64,000 nt of DNA from positions 4,715,001 to 4,779,000 of the forward strand of contig AP018172.1 of the NCBI GenBank assembly GCA_002368175.1, read 5' to 3'. The notes below the pieces were generated by a model. That model saw only the letters and a list, made by a program, of their open reading frames with translations, made no database searches and was not told where the DNA came from. Every line of letters begins with the position of its first letter. Positions within the stretch are counted from its first letter, which is position 1. Source of the DNA: Calothrix sp. NIES-2098. GTDB taxonomy: Bacteria > Cyanobacteriota > Cyanobacteriia > Cyanobacteriales > Nostocaceae. Positions 45,875 through 55,041 of the stretch are shown piece by piece. A program made the position numbers and the translations under genes.

Positions 45875-46669
45875 CTATTCTTCTTCTTCGTCATCGCTTG
45901 CATATGTACCAGACAACTCGGTGTCATCATAGTCATAATCTTCTTCAGCGCCTTCGTAATCTTCATAGTCATCTTCCACATCTAGTTGACCATGACGACC
46001 TTCATAAATTGCATCCGCCAATTTGCCGACGATCAGCTTAATCGATCTGATAGCGTCGTCATTTGCTGGGATGGGGATATCTACTACATCGGGGTCACAG
46101 TTTGTATCCAACATCGATACAATCGGAATTCCCAATTTTTGGCATTCTTGAACTGCGTTATACTCCCGCCGTTGGTCTACAATCACCACCACATCGGGAA
46201 CTTTGCGCATGGTTTTAATCCCGCCCAAATACTTCTGAAGCTTCGCCATTTCTCGGCGTAACATTGAGGCTTCTTTCTTGGGCAATAAATCCAATGCTCC
46301 GCTTTCTTCACGGCGTTCCAGATCTTTGAGGCGTTCTACTCTGGTTTTGATAGTCGCCCAGTTGGTCAGCATTCCACCTAACCAACGTTGGTTGATGTAG
46401 TGGGAACCGCAACGACTAGCTTCTTGGGCAATAATACCCGCCGCTTGCCGCTTAGTGCCAACAAACAGGAATTTTTTCCCTTGTTCGGCTTGGGTACGCA
46501 TATAAGTATATGCATCTTCCATCAACTGGGCAGTTTGCACCAAGTCGATAATGTGTACACCATTGCGGGAAGTATAAATGTAAGGAGACATTTTTGGGTT
46601 CCAACGCCGGGTCTGATGCCCAAAGTGAACCCCTGACTCCATCATCTGAGCCAATGAAACGACTGGCAT
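45875..46669 (-). CDS. rpsB: 30S ribosomal protein S2
   Basis: A 264-residue ribosomal protein. Typical S2 motifs are G-V-H-F-G-H-Q-T-R-R-W-N-P-K-M, F-V-G-T-K-R-Q-A, WLGGMLTNW and I-P-I-V-S-M-L-D-T-N-C-D-P, then I-P-A-N-D-D-A-I-R-S-I. After about residue 225 it carries a very acidic Asp/Glu/Tyr tail that ends in D-D-E-E-E-E, beyond the core fold. It is first in the rpsB-tsf operon. Confidence 0.97.
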   Translation of the reverse strand: MPVVSLAQMMESGVHFGHQTRRWNPKMSPYIYTSRNGVHIIDLVQTAQLMEDAYTYMRTQAEQGKKFLFVGTKRQAAGIIAQEASRCGSHYINQRWLGGMLTNWATIKTRVERLKDLERREESGALDLLPKKEASMLRREMAKLQKYLGGIKTMRKVPDVVVIVDQRREYNAVQECQKLGIPIVSMLDTNCDPDVVDIPIPANDDAIRSIKLIVGKLADAIYEGRHGQLDVEDDYEDYEGAEEDYDYDDTELSGTYASDDEEEE

Positions 46670-46709
46670 ATTTTTTTAACTCCGATTCGGGTTAAACCTC
46701 CACTCAGGC

Positions 46710-46731
46710 GTATTTCCCAACAAGGAAACAC
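46710..46731 (-). promoter_or_regulatory. Possible leader hairpin upstream of rpsB
   Basis: On the minus strand GTGTTTCC pairs with GGAAATAC (one G-U pair) about 40 bases before the rpsB start. Ribosomal-protein leaders are often autoregulated, but no specific S2 motif can be claimed. Confidence 0.3.
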
Positions 46732-46809
46732 CCGAATTCCTGAATGTGCGAGATTAATGAACCATACTAGGGTAGCACATTTGGGCTGGAGTGAATGGAA
46801 GTCTAGATT

Positions 46810-47361
46810 TTAGCGATTGTGAAAATTCATCAGTAAGCGATCGCTTTCTACTTCAGCGCCGTTTTTTAACCATTCAATCGGTTTTTCTACTTCTATTTTA
46901 TCTGGGTTTACCCACACAATATGCTGAAGTTCATCGACTTTATCAGATGCACGGCTAAAAAGTGTTCTTGCAGTATTATCATCCAAAGATATAACAATTT
47001 TATCTGTTGCTAATGCTGCTTCTATCAACCGCAAATCTTTAGTCATTTCCCAACATTCTTTATCATTAGCAGCTATACTTTCTATCTGTTTCCATAAATC
47101 ACTATTAATTGGGATCTCCTCAAATTTGAACTTTCTCTTTGCTACCATTTGAGTTCGCCATTTACGGGCAAAATTTGATTGATGTTTGTCCCACTCCGTT
47201 TTTATATCTGGTGTCATTACGACTTGGTGGCAGATATCTAAAACTGCTTTTAAAAAATCTCGGCAATTTACTGATGTTGGATAAGTAGCTTCTTCTCCCC
47301 CAGATGAACGTGCAACAGAAGCATCTATTACTAAGCGCTTAGAAACTACTTTAATTGCCAT
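46810..47361 (-). CDS. PIN-like nuclease domain protein, partner of AAA ATPase
   Basis: A 183-residue protein. Start chosen at ATG 47361 (M-A-I-K-V-V-S-K-R-L-V-I-D-A-S-V-A), which overlaps the ATPase stop by 11 bases; a longer frame reaches 47394. A PIN-type acidic set is visible: D in L-V-I-D-A-S-V, D/E in T-P-D-I-K-T-E-W-D, D/E in K-D-L-R-L-I-E-A-A, and D-D in I-V-I-S-L-D-D-N-T-A. PIN domains are Mg2+-dependent RNases found in toxins. Coupling to an ATPase suggests an effector of a defence or toxin module. The assignment rests on pattern only. Confidence 0.65.
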   Translation of the reverse strand: MAIKVVSKRLVIDASVARSSGGEEATYPTSVNCRDFLKAVLDICHQVVMTPDIKTEWDKHQSNFARKWRTQMVAKRKFKFEEIPINSDLWKQIESIAANDKECWEMTKDLRLIEAALATDKIVISLDDNTARTLFSRASDKVDELQHIVWVNPDKIEVEKPIEWLKNGAEVESDRLLMNFHNR

Positions 47362-48724
47362 GTGAATTATTGAATAAACGAGCTTCAGCCGCATTTAAAT
47401 AACGGCTTTCAAGATTTAAAGATACATCTCCGAAATCTTCTGGCCAATCTCCAAAAGCACCAGTATCATCTAAATCAGTACTACTAACTTTTGTGATCCC
47501 ATTTTCTTGCCTTGTAAACCAGTGAAGTTTAACTAATTTTGGTGCTAGCTTACCCTCAGCAACTAAAGACTGCACTGCTAAAAGTAACAACGCACTATGA
47601 GTTTCTACAACTACTTTTACACCACGATTAGCTGCATGAGCAAATACTTCTGCTAAAGCAGCTTGGGCACGAGGATGAAGGTGAATTTCTGGTTGCTCAA
47701 TGTAGACTAATTGCCCTGGTTCTGCAACCAACAAGGCAACTAAAACAGGTAAAGTTTGTGAAACTCCAAAACCAACATCAGCAATACTGACTACATCACT
47801 TTTGGCATTAGAATGACGTGGTAAGCGACCTACTCTAAGCTCAACTTGTGTATCATCCACTTGTTTAGCCTCAACTTTCCAAGTAAGTCCTAAAGTTTCT
47901 AGTGTATTGCCTAAATCTTGAAGACGTTTATCTTTATTTTTCTGCCAGTGATTTATAACACTGGCAACATAGTTTTCAAATGTACCGGGGAATTCGCTGC
48001 CTATTGCTGTAGTCTTATAATTACGCTCTGGGTTCCCTCTCAACCCTGGTACGTGTATTGTTTGACTAATATAACGTCCAAAGGTTTCAGCAGGGCTAGT
48101 AGGATTTAAGGATTGAAGCAATGAAGGTGTCATTGTTTCTTTACCCATCAACAATGCGAATTCCAAAAAACAACGATTTCGCTCAATAATCCATCTACTT
48201 TGATTTTTTAGCGCTTCTACTTCTTTTGCTAATTCATAAAATGCTAAATACGGCTCAGGCAAAATTTTTATAACATCACCTGGAAGCATATCAGGTGAAA
48301 GTACTAATTTCTTCCCACCTGCTTCATATTCCATCTTTAGCACATCTATTGCCTTGCGTGGATACTTGATAAAAGTATTCTTAATAGATTCATTATTTTC
48401 CACTTCTATATAAATCGTAAATTCTGTAATACGTTCTCTACCAAATACTTTAGAAAACAATTGTGTTGCGGAAGTAAACTTAACATTTGGTCCATTTAGT
48501 AAGAGAGCGCCAGGATCATAGGTAGCTTCTAAAGTTTGTTTCAGCAGCAATAAAGGCTGCATAATGCTCGATTTTCCAGAACTATTAGCACCAGCAAGAA
48601 TAGTTAATGGACGCACTTCTATATAGCATTCTTCATATAATGACTTGTAACCATTTACTGAAATACTAGTTATGCCTTTTGCTATTTCCTTTTTCTTACT
48701 TTTAGTTGCAGTAGATTGGCTCAT
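47351..48724 (-). CDS. AAA ATPase of the OLD/AAA15-21 type
   Basis: A 457-residue ABC/SMC-like ATPase. The N terminus shows S-V-N-G-Y-K-S-L and P-L-T-I-L-A-G-A-N-S-S-G-K-S-S (Walker A). A ~200-residue helical insertion follows. The C-terminal half has I-A-D-V-G-F-G-V-S-Q-T-L-P-V (signature-like), Walker B L-V-Y-I-E-Q-P-E-I-H-L-H-P and the V-V-E-T-H-S switch His. There is no TOPRIM domain. Such ATPases act as sensors in several anti-phage systems (Septu PtuA, PARIS AriA, Gabija-like). Here the partner gene is PIN-like and overlaps its 3' end, implying coupled translation. Confidence 0.85.
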   Translation of the reverse strand: MSQSTATKSKKKEIAKGITSISVNGYKSLYEECYIEVRPLTILAGANSSGKSSIMQPLLLLKQTLEATYDPGALLLNGPNVKFTSATQLFSKVFGRERITEFTIYIEVENNESIKNTFIKYPRKAIDVLKMEYEAGGKKLVLSPDMLPGDVIKILPEPYLAFYELAKEVEALKNQSRWIIERNRCFLEFALLMGKETMTPSLLQSLNPTSPAETFGRYISQTIHVPGLRGNPERNYKTTAIGSEFPGTFENYVASVINHWQKNKDKRLQDLGNTLETLGLTWKVEAKQVDDTQVELRVGRLPRHSNAKSDVVSIADVGFGVSQTLPVLVALLVAEPGQLVYIEQPEIHLHPRAQAALAEVFAHAANRGVKVVVETHSALLLLAVQSLVAEGKLAPKLVKLHWFTRQENGITKVSSTDLDDTGAFGDWPEDFGDVSLNLESRYLNAAEARLFNNSHGN

Positions 48725-48740
48725 AATTTTTGCTTTTTTA

Positions 48741-48783
48741 ATTAAGGATGAAGGTTCAGTTAAATTGCGTCTTCATCCTTAAT
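48741..48783. repeat. Inverted-repeat hairpin, second copy of the coaBC-type element
   Basis: ATTAAGGATGAAG (48741-48753) and CTTCATCCTTAAT (48771-48783) form a perfect 13-bp stem. The arms match the element at 4417-4461. Confidence 0.8.
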
Positions 48784-48787
48784 AATT

Positions 48788-49756
48788 TTACAATGCCTTC
48801 TGACTTTGAGCGTAAGCGTCGTAAACACCCTTAACGTTATACCAATTGAGAAAGATTCGGGCGGCTTCTAAAGCTAATTGCGGTTTACCTAAATTAATTA
48901 GCCATTGTAAAAATGGTGCCATTGTGCGTTCGTTAAGTGCGCCATTGAGTGAAAGAATACCCCAAAGCAAACGGTGTAACCAAGTCATTTGAATCATCAT
49001 CCGCACTTCCCAAGTTGGATGCTTTTGATAAAACAAAACTCCCATCCGTCCGCGTTGAATTTCTTTATCAATCAAGTTAGGAATTTGTTCTAAGTTAAAT
49101 GCTGGATGCCAATGATAACCGACTGCTGCTGGACATTTAATCAGTTGCAAACCGAGATTTTTTAGCCTGACACCAAGTTCTAAATCTTCCCATCCATAGA
49201 GTTGAAAACTAGTGTCAAATAGTCCAGCTTCCTCTAGCCAATGTTTAGGAATTGCGACATTCCCTGTAGCAAAAAAAGCTGCTGAAAAATCTGTGACTTT
49301 ATAAGGTTCAGCGGTGGGATTCTCGAAATTACAAGTATTAATAACTGCACCATAGGTAAAAAAGCGATCGCTTCCCAATCTCTTTTGTCCCTGTACTAGT
49401 GCATCAGCATGAGCTTGCAAGAAGTTTGACAGCACCACTAAATCGCTATCAATAAAGATAATTGTATCTCCCAGTGCTTTTTCTACGCCCAAATTCCGCG
49501 CCGCCGCCGGGCCGTTATGATCTTGCTCAAACCATCGCACATGGGGAAACTCGTCTTTATGTGCTGCTAACCATTCTAAAGTGCCATCAGTAGAACCATC
49601 ATCTACCAAAACAATTTCATAACCTGTAATCGGAGTTGACTCAGCAAAATCCTGCACCTCCAAGGCGCGCAGACACTTTTCTAAAATTGGTTGGCGATTA
49701 TAAGTCGGTATTACAACGCTGAAATACACAGTCTCACCCACAACACTATTACCCAT
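48788..49756 (-). CDS. Family 2 glycosyltransferase
   Basis: A 322-residue GT-A enzyme transferring a sugar from a nucleotide donor to an unknown acceptor. The N terminus is F-S-V-V-I-P-T-Y-N-R-Q-P-I-L, followed by VLVDDGSTDGT, G-P-A-A-A-R-N-L-G and the metal-binding I-F-I-D-S-D (DxD-type). The acceptor-side G-W-E-D-L-E-L-G-V-R-L motif is near residue 190. There are no membrane helices. It probably makes cell-envelope polysaccharide or glycolipid. It is monocistronic. Confidence 0.92.
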   Translation of the reverse strand: MGNSVVGETVYFSVVIPTYNRQPILEKCLRALEVQDFAESTPITGYEIVLVDDGSTDGTLEWLAAHKDEFPHVRWFEQDHNGPAAARNLGVEKALGDTIIFIDSDLVVLSNFLQAHADALVQGQKRLGSDRFFTYGAVINTCNFENPTAEPYKVTDFSAAFFATGNVAIPKHWLEEAGLFDTSFQLYGWEDLELGVRLKNLGLQLIKCPAAVGYHWHPAFNLEQIPNLIDKEIQRGRMGVLFYQKHPTWEVRMMIQMTWLHRLLWGILSLNGALNERTMAPFLQWLINLGKPQLALEAARIFLNWYNVKGVYDAYAQSQKAL

Positions 49757-49890
49757 CTCCAGAATAGGACAACTGCGACACTAGTACTGTTCCTGTTCGC
49801 TTAAACGCAAATAATAAACGATGTGTTGGATATCAAACTACTAAGGTAGACACTCAATAGTGTGTATTTTTAATTACTTACTTAAAATCG

Positions 49891-49931
49891 CTAAGACTTT
49901 TCTTAATCAAAAGATAATCTTTAGTTAATTA
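49891..49931 (+). promoter_or_regulatory. Candidate Pho box upstream of the phosphatase gene
   Basis: Four 8-base units spaced by 3 bases: CTAAGACT ttt CTTAATCA aaa GATAATCT tta GTTAATTA. This follows the cyanobacterial Pho-box layout (CTTAACCT-like 8-mers every 11 bases, bound by PhoB/SphR), although the match to consensus is only moderate. It lies 120 bases before the start of a PhoX-type gene. Confidence 0.5.
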
Positions 49932-50050
49932 TTGATATGTAGATTTATCGCTGATTAATGAAGTACAGATAAATAGTATTAATCAATAAATCAGCGTTCT
50001 AAACATATTTAGCTATCAATAATTTTTCTGTCATTGCAGAGGAAAGCTTA

Positions 50051-52396
50051 ATGTCTAAATTAAGTCGCAGGCAAATTTTAATATTTTTTGCTGGTAGTGT
50101 TAGTGCTACATTGTGGGGCACTAAAAATCTCAACACTGCTTCTAGTAATGCTGGTAAAAAAATTACATCACTCAACTTTACACCAGTACGTTTACCTCAT
50201 CCTCTACCAATTTATCAAAAGCACAAAAGTTTTTTACCAACGGGAATAGGTCAGGGACAAGAATTAAATATATCTGAGGATATAAAATTGACTAGTTACA
50301 ACGTAGTTGATGATGTTGTAGTGCCTCCAGAATACGAACGTTACGTAATTGTCAGTTGGGGCGATCGCGTGTTTCCCAATCGAGATGAGTATGTAGGCTA
50401 CAACTGTGATTACACAGCTTTTATTCCCTTAAATAAAACCAAAGATGAAGGTTATTTATGGGTAAATCATGAATATGTAAGTTATCCTATTTCTAGTTTA
50501 GTATTAGAATCTGCTGATAATTTAGCTGAACTACCTACTGCCTTTGAATCTGTAATTGGTTGGGCTTTACCTAGCAGTAAAAATATTCAAACCGAAGGGG
50601 AATTTTTATATAATCTAGGCGGTTCTATTATTCGCATTTCTCGCAATAAAACTAACAATCGGTTTGCAGTTGTTAAAGATGCTAAAAATCGCCGGATTCA
50701 TGGTCTTTCAGGATTAGGAATTAATAGCAAAAGAAAAGATAGCTATCAAAATATAACTACTTGGGGAAATCTTAGCTATCAAAAAGGCGACCAAAACTAT
50801 TTAATTGCTACTGGCCCGGCTGCAACTGAAGTTTTTAATTTGAGTAGCGACGGATTAGGTAACAAAATTATTGGTACTGCCTATAACTGTTCTGGTGGAA
50901 CAACACCTTGGGGAACTGTTCTATCAGCTGAAGAAAACTTTCAAAATCAAATTGGTGTCACCGAAGCAGTCAAAAGCGATGGTACTCAAACAGGTTACAC
51001 CGATGGCAGCACTGGTAAAACTTTCGGTTTGGTCGGAGAAAAATACGGCTGGATTGTGGAAATTGACCCCGCTAACCCGAAATTCCGTCCCCGCAAACAC
51101 ACTTGGTTAGGTCGTTATCACCATGAAAACGTCGCTATGCGCGTTGCAGCAGGCAAGAAGTTAGTTGCTTACATGGGTGATGACAGACGTGGGGGACACA
51201 CCTGGAAATTTGTGAGTGCAGATAAGGTTTCCTCGCCAACTAGTAAAAGTAATAGCCGATTGTGGGAAAAAGGTACTTTGTACGTTGCCCGTTATAATCC
51301 TGACGGTACAGGCCAATGGATACCTTTGCTTTTAACTACTCCTACTAATCCCATTGCGCCAACTGTACTATCTTCCGTAGAATTTGCCGCTTTAGGGAAA
51401 GTGCAAAAAGATGGTCATTTACCCTTACCCAAACGTAAAGGTATAGCCGGACAAACTGAAGATGGTGGTATATGCAAATGCGATCGCACTAACGAAGCGA
51501 AAGTACTACCTGCTTATCAAAACAAAAAATTATCTGACTTTTACACTACCCAAGGTGCAGTTCTATCGGATGCCTTTTTAGCAGCAAACTTAATTGGGGG
51601 AACTCCCACAGCCCGTCCAGAAGACATCGAGGTACATCCCCGTACTCAAGAAGTTTTCATTGCTTATACCGATGGTGCGCCGGGAAGCGATGGTTATCCT
51701 GATTCACGAATTTTCCAGGTTGCAAAGTTAAATAACGCTGTTAATGCCACACAGCAATCAGGCGGATTGTACAAAATTATTGAAGATAGTGCCGATGGTA
51801 CAGGCCTTACCTTCCGCTGGCAGCGATTAGCCCAAGGTGGAGAAGCCGGTTCGGTATCTGGGGCTGGCTTTGCCAATGTTGATAACTTAGTCTTTGACGA
51901 TTTTGCTAATGTTTGGGGTGTAACAGATATGTCTACCAACACCCACAACGGTTTTAATACTGGTGCGGCTGGTAAGCAAACTACAATCGATCGCACAGCT
52001 ACTGGTAACGTTTCCGATCTTACAGGCGTTTTTGGCAATAACTGGCTATTCTTTAGCCCTACCACTGGTGCTAATGCCGGACAAGTCATACCATTTGCCC
52101 ACGGGCCAGTGCGCTGCGAAATGACCGGGCCTACTTTTGTCGGAGATACTCTAATTATTTCAGTACAACATCCTGGTGAAGATTGTCCAATTAATGATGG
52201 TACAATCTTGAGCCGCAGTATTGAGTTATTAGATTTGAATGGCACTACATTCAATCAAACTCGCACCGTACCTCGTGGCAGTAGTTGGCCTAGTAATATC
52301 TCTAAAGATGATGGTGGTAAAGGTCAACCTACAGGTATTCCGCTTCCCTCTGTAATTGGCATTCGCCGGAAAAATTCGCTTGGTAGATTTATCTAA
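50051..52396 (+). CDS. PhoX-type alkaline phosphatase (DUF839)
   Basis: A 781-residue exported enzyme that would release phosphate from organic esters in the periplasm. It has a twin-arginine signal (MSKLSRRQILIFFAGS) for folded export. PhoX family motifs include W-V-N-H-E-Y-V-S-Y, G-G-T-T-P-W-G-T-V-L-S-A-E-E-N-F, H-H-E-N-V-A-M-R, G-D-D-R-R-G-G-H and ARPEDIEVHP, which provide Ca2+/Fe3+ ligands, and F-V-G-D-T-L-I-I-S-V-Q-H-P-G near the end. Tat export suits a metal cofactor loaded in the cytosol. It is monocistronic, with a candidate Pho box upstream. Confidence 0.88.
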   Translation: MSKLSRRQILIFFAGSVSATLWGTKNLNTASSNAGKKITSLNFTPVRLPHPLPIYQKHKSFLPTGIGQGQELNISEDIKLTSYNVVDDVVVPPEYERYVIVSWGDRVFPNRDEYVGYNCDYTAFIPLNKTKDEGYLWVNHEYVSYPISSLVLESADNLAELPTAFESVIGWALPSSKNIQTEGEFLYNLGGSIIRISRNKTNNRFAVVKDAKNRRIHGLSGLGINSKRKDSYQNITTWGNLSYQKGDQNYLIATGPAATEVFNLSSDGLGNKIIGTAYNCSGGTTPWGTVLSAEENFQNQIGVTEAVKSDGTQTGYTDGSTGKTFGLVGEKYGWIVEIDPANPKFRPRKHTWLGRYHHENVAMRVAAGKKLVAYMGDDRRGGHTWKFVSADKVSSPTSKSNSRLWEKGTLYVARYNPDGTGQWIPLLLTTPTNPIAPTVLSSVEFAALGKVQKDGHLPLPKRKGIAGQTEDGGICKCDRTNEAKVLPAYQNKKLSDFYTTQGAVLSDAFLAANLIGGTPTARPEDIEVHPRTQEVFIAYTDGAPGSDGYPDSRIFQVAKLNNAVNATQQSGGLYKIIEDSADGTGLTFRWQRLAQGGEAGSVSGAGFANVDNLVFDDFANVWGVTDMSTNTHNGFNTGAAGKQTTIDRTATGNVSDLTGVFGNNWLFFSPTTGANAGQVIPFAHGPVRCEMTGPTFVGDTLIISVQHPGEDCPINDGTILSRSIELLDLNGTTFNQTRTVPRGSSWPSNISKDDGGKGQPTGIPLPSVIGIRRKNSLGRFI

Positions 52397-52687
52397 ATTC
52401 CTCAAATTCTCTCCCGCTTTTCTTGGCGTACTTGGCGTACTTGGCGGTTCGTTTAAAAATTAATTATCAAGGCAATACATGAGGAGTAAGACATAAAAAA
52501 TTTTGCACCACAAAGGTACAAAGACACAAAGAAAAAAAGTATATTAGCAAACTTTGACAATTAATAAATAGCTGTTTATCTTGAAATTTAGAGTTAATTT
52601 CTCAATTGTTTGAATATAGATAAAATATACGTGTATTAGTTAGATATAATATTGACTCATTGTTTGTTTTCCTAAGTGGAGAAACTA
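52397..52687. other. Intergenic region with direct repeats before argG
   Basis: CTTGGCGTA occurs twice, followed by CTTGGCGGT (about 52421-52447). A CAAAG-spaced run (caaaggtacaaagacacaaag) follows. The last 130 bases are AT-rich, likely holding the argG promoter. Confidence 0.5.
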
Positions 52688-53887
52688 ATGGGTCGCGCCA
52701 AAAAGGTTGTCCTGGCATATTCTGGGGGAGTGGATACCTCGGTTTGCATTCCTTACCTCAAAGAAGAGTGGGGTGTGGAAGAGGTAATTACCCTAGCAGC
52801 AGATTTAGGTCAAGGAGATGAATTAGAGCCAGTTCGAGAGAAAGCTTTAAAATCGGGTGCAAGTGAATCTCTGGTGGCGGATGTTAAAGACAGTTTCATT
52901 AAAGATTACGCCTTTGCAGCGATTCAAGCTAACGCCCTTTATGAAAATCGTTATCCTCTGGGAACTGCACTTGCCCGTCCATTAATTGCGAAAATATTAG
53001 TAGAAACAGCTGCAAAATATGGTGCCGATGCGATCGCTCACGGTTGTACCGGTAAGGGTAACGATCAGGTACGCTTTGATGTATCCTGTGCAGCTCTTAA
53101 TCCCGATCTGAAAATCCTCGCACCAGCACGCGAATGGGGAATGAGCCGTGAAGAAACCATTGCTTATGGCGAACGCTATGGTATCCCCGCACCAGTGAAA
53201 AAATCTTCTCCTTACAGTATTGATAAGAATTTACTCGGTCGCAGTATCGAAGCTGGTGTGTTGGAAGATCCAGCATTTGAACCACCAGAAGAAATTTATG
53301 AGATGACGAAAGCGATCGCTAATACTCCTAATGAACCAGAGTACATCGAAATTGGTTTTCACCAAGGTATTCCTACAACCCTGAATGGTGTAGCGAAATC
53401 CCCAGTCGAGCTGATTGAACAACTCAATCAACTAGCCGGAAATCACGGTATCGGGCGAATTGATATGATTGAAAACCGCTTGGTGGGTATCAAATCGCGG
53501 GAAATCTACGAATCACCAGCGATGGTGGTGTTAATTCAAGCACACCGAGATTTAGAAAGCTTAACTTTGACGGCAGATGTCAGTCACTACAAGCGCGGTA
53601 TTGAAGAGACTTATACTCAATTGGTCTATAACGGTCTATGGTACAGTCCCCTGAAAGCAGCCCTAGATGGGTTTATTCAAAAGACACAAGAACGCGTTTC
53701 TGGTACTGTCAGGGTGAAGCTTTTCAAAGGTAATGCGACCTTAGTCGGGCGTTGGAGTGATAATTCTCTTTATACCCCTGACTTGGCAACTTACGGCGCT
53801 GAAGACCAATTCGATCACAAAGCAGCTGAAGGTTTTATTTACGTTTGGGGATTACCTACACGTATTTGGGCAGCAAAATCTAAATAA
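52688..53887 (+). CDS. argG: Argininosuccinate synthase
   Basis: A 399-residue enzyme condensing citrulline and aspartate (ATP to AMP + PPi), the penultimate arginine step. Start at ATG 52688 (MGRAKKVVLAYSGGVDTSVC), with GTGGAG as ribosome-binding site 7-12 bases upstream; the in-frame GTG at 52676 is that site. Further motifs: H-G-C-T-G-K-G-N-D-Q-V-R-F, K-K-S-S-P-Y-S-I-D-K-N-L-L-G-R-S and E-S-P-A. Length is normal. It is monocistronic, with a strong terminator after it. Confidence 0.97.
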   Translation: MGRAKKVVLAYSGGVDTSVCIPYLKEEWGVEEVITLAADLGQGDELEPVREKALKSGASESLVADVKDSFIKDYAFAAIQANALYENRYPLGTALARPLIAKILVETAAKYGADAIAHGCTGKGNDQVRFDVSCAALNPDLKILAPAREWGMSREETIAYGERYGIPAPVKKSSPYSIDKNLLGRSIEAGVLEDPAFEPPEEIYEMTKAIANTPNEPEYIEIGFHQGIPTTLNGVAKSPVELIEQLNQLAGNHGIGRIDMIENRLVGIKSREIYESPAMVVLIQAHRDLESLTLTADVSHYKRGIEETYTQLVYNGLWYSPLKAALDGFIQKTQERVSGTVRVKLFKGNATLVGRWSDNSLYTPDLATYGAEDQFDHKAAEGFIYVWGLPTRIWAAKSK

Positions 53888-53895
53888 AAGTTAAG

Positions 53896-53934
53896 AAGGC
53901 AAAAGTGCAACCAAGAAATTGCCACTTTTGCCTT
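53896..53934. terminator. Bidirectional terminator between argG and the DedA gene
   Basis: AAGGCAAAAGTG (53896-53907) pairs with CACTTTTGCCTT (53923-53934), extended by GCAA/TTGC with a bulge. It lies between convergent genes. Confidence 0.75.
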
Positions 53935-53949
53935 TAAGTTGTTATTGCT

Positions 53950-54579
53950 TTACTCTCCCGCCGCACGCTTGACTTGGCGAGATTCCAACCAGATGGGTAC
54001 AACGATCAAGGCAACTAAAATCAGTAAAGCTGCGATCGCAAAATGGCTCACCCAGGAAACCAATTGTTCCAAAGAAACAACTCTGCCTGCGAAGAAAGCT
54101 AATGTCACCATCACGCTAGCCCAAGCACTCGCCCCTGCTAAGTTATATACAAAGAATTTCCTAAAGGACATATCAGCTATACCAGCTAGCGGCGCAGCAA
54201 ATATGCGCAGTAACGCAAAAAAGCGTCCAAAAAATACAGCTTTAACAGCATTTTCACTAAATTGCGCTTTAATATTTAGTAGTTTTTCTTCAGAGATGCG
54301 GAATATCTTGCCAATTTGTAGCAAGAAACTCCAACCACCGAGTCTACCAATCCAATAACCACACGTGCCACCAATTGCAGCACCTGCAACGGCGTCCCCC
54401 AGCACCAGCCAGTAATTAAGTTCATCACTGCCTGCTAGAAACCCACCTACAAGGGTAACGGTTTCACCAGGAAGGGGAATGCCTAAATTTTCTAGCAAAA
54501 TTCCCAAAAAAATTGCCCAATAACCATAATTATGGGCGAATTCCTGAATGTTTTCTAGGGAAATCAACTCAAGAGACAT
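53950..54579 (-). CDS. DedA-family membrane protein
   Basis: A 209-residue inner-membrane protein. Family motifs are N-L-G-I-P-L-P-G-E-T-V-T-L-V-G-G-F-L-A-G, G-Y-W-I-G-R-L-G-G, F-G-R-F-F-A-L-L-R-I-F-A-A-P-L-A-G and M-S-F-R-K-F. About four to five membrane segments are visible, two of them re-entrant. DedA proteins of the VTT superfamily act as lipid scramblases or flippases, for example for undecaprenyl-phosphate. The exact substrate is not readable here. Confidence 0.92.
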   Translation of the reverse strand: MSLELISLENIQEFAHNYGYWAIFLGILLENLGIPLPGETVTLVGGFLAGSDELNYWLVLGDAVAGAAIGGTCGYWIGRLGGWSFLLQIGKIFRISEEKLLNIKAQFSENAVKAVFFGRFFALLRIFAAPLAGIADMSFRKFFVYNLAGASAWASVMVTLAFFAGRVVSLEQLVSWVSHFAIAALLILVALIVVPIWLESRQVKRAAGE

Positions 54580-55041
54580 TCCGCACCGCCGCCTTTACAA
54601 ATTTTTACTTGTACTATAATCTTTGCTCCTTTTTGGGTGGGGTGTCAATCTAGCCACTCACGGGAGTTTATAGCTTCTAGTCTATCCTAATCTATTAACT
54701 ATGGGGGATTGACTGGTGCGTCTTCATCGGGTACTAACACAACCGTATAGTTACTGACGAATAAGTATTATCTTTTTATAAAAAATTTATCTAAATCCTA
54801 CAAAATATAAAAATCTTGTAAAAGATACGTAAGCTACTGCCAATCTTAGGAGCTTATGCCTATATTGATAAAGTTAAGACAAATTATACGGCATGAATAC
54901 TGAAAAAACCTGTTGCGAATGCATTGCTGTAATTTCTTTGTTATTTATCTAACATAGTAACTACACATAGCAAAGCGAACACAGTATTAATGCCAATTTT
55001 TTCTTTTCTGTTATATTGTTGCAATTAATTCATTGAAATTC
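54580..55041. other. Intergenic region before the STAS gene
   Basis: 462 bases between divergent genes, AT-rich in the second half. No ORF, hairpin or RNA gene could be supported. Confidence 0.4.
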
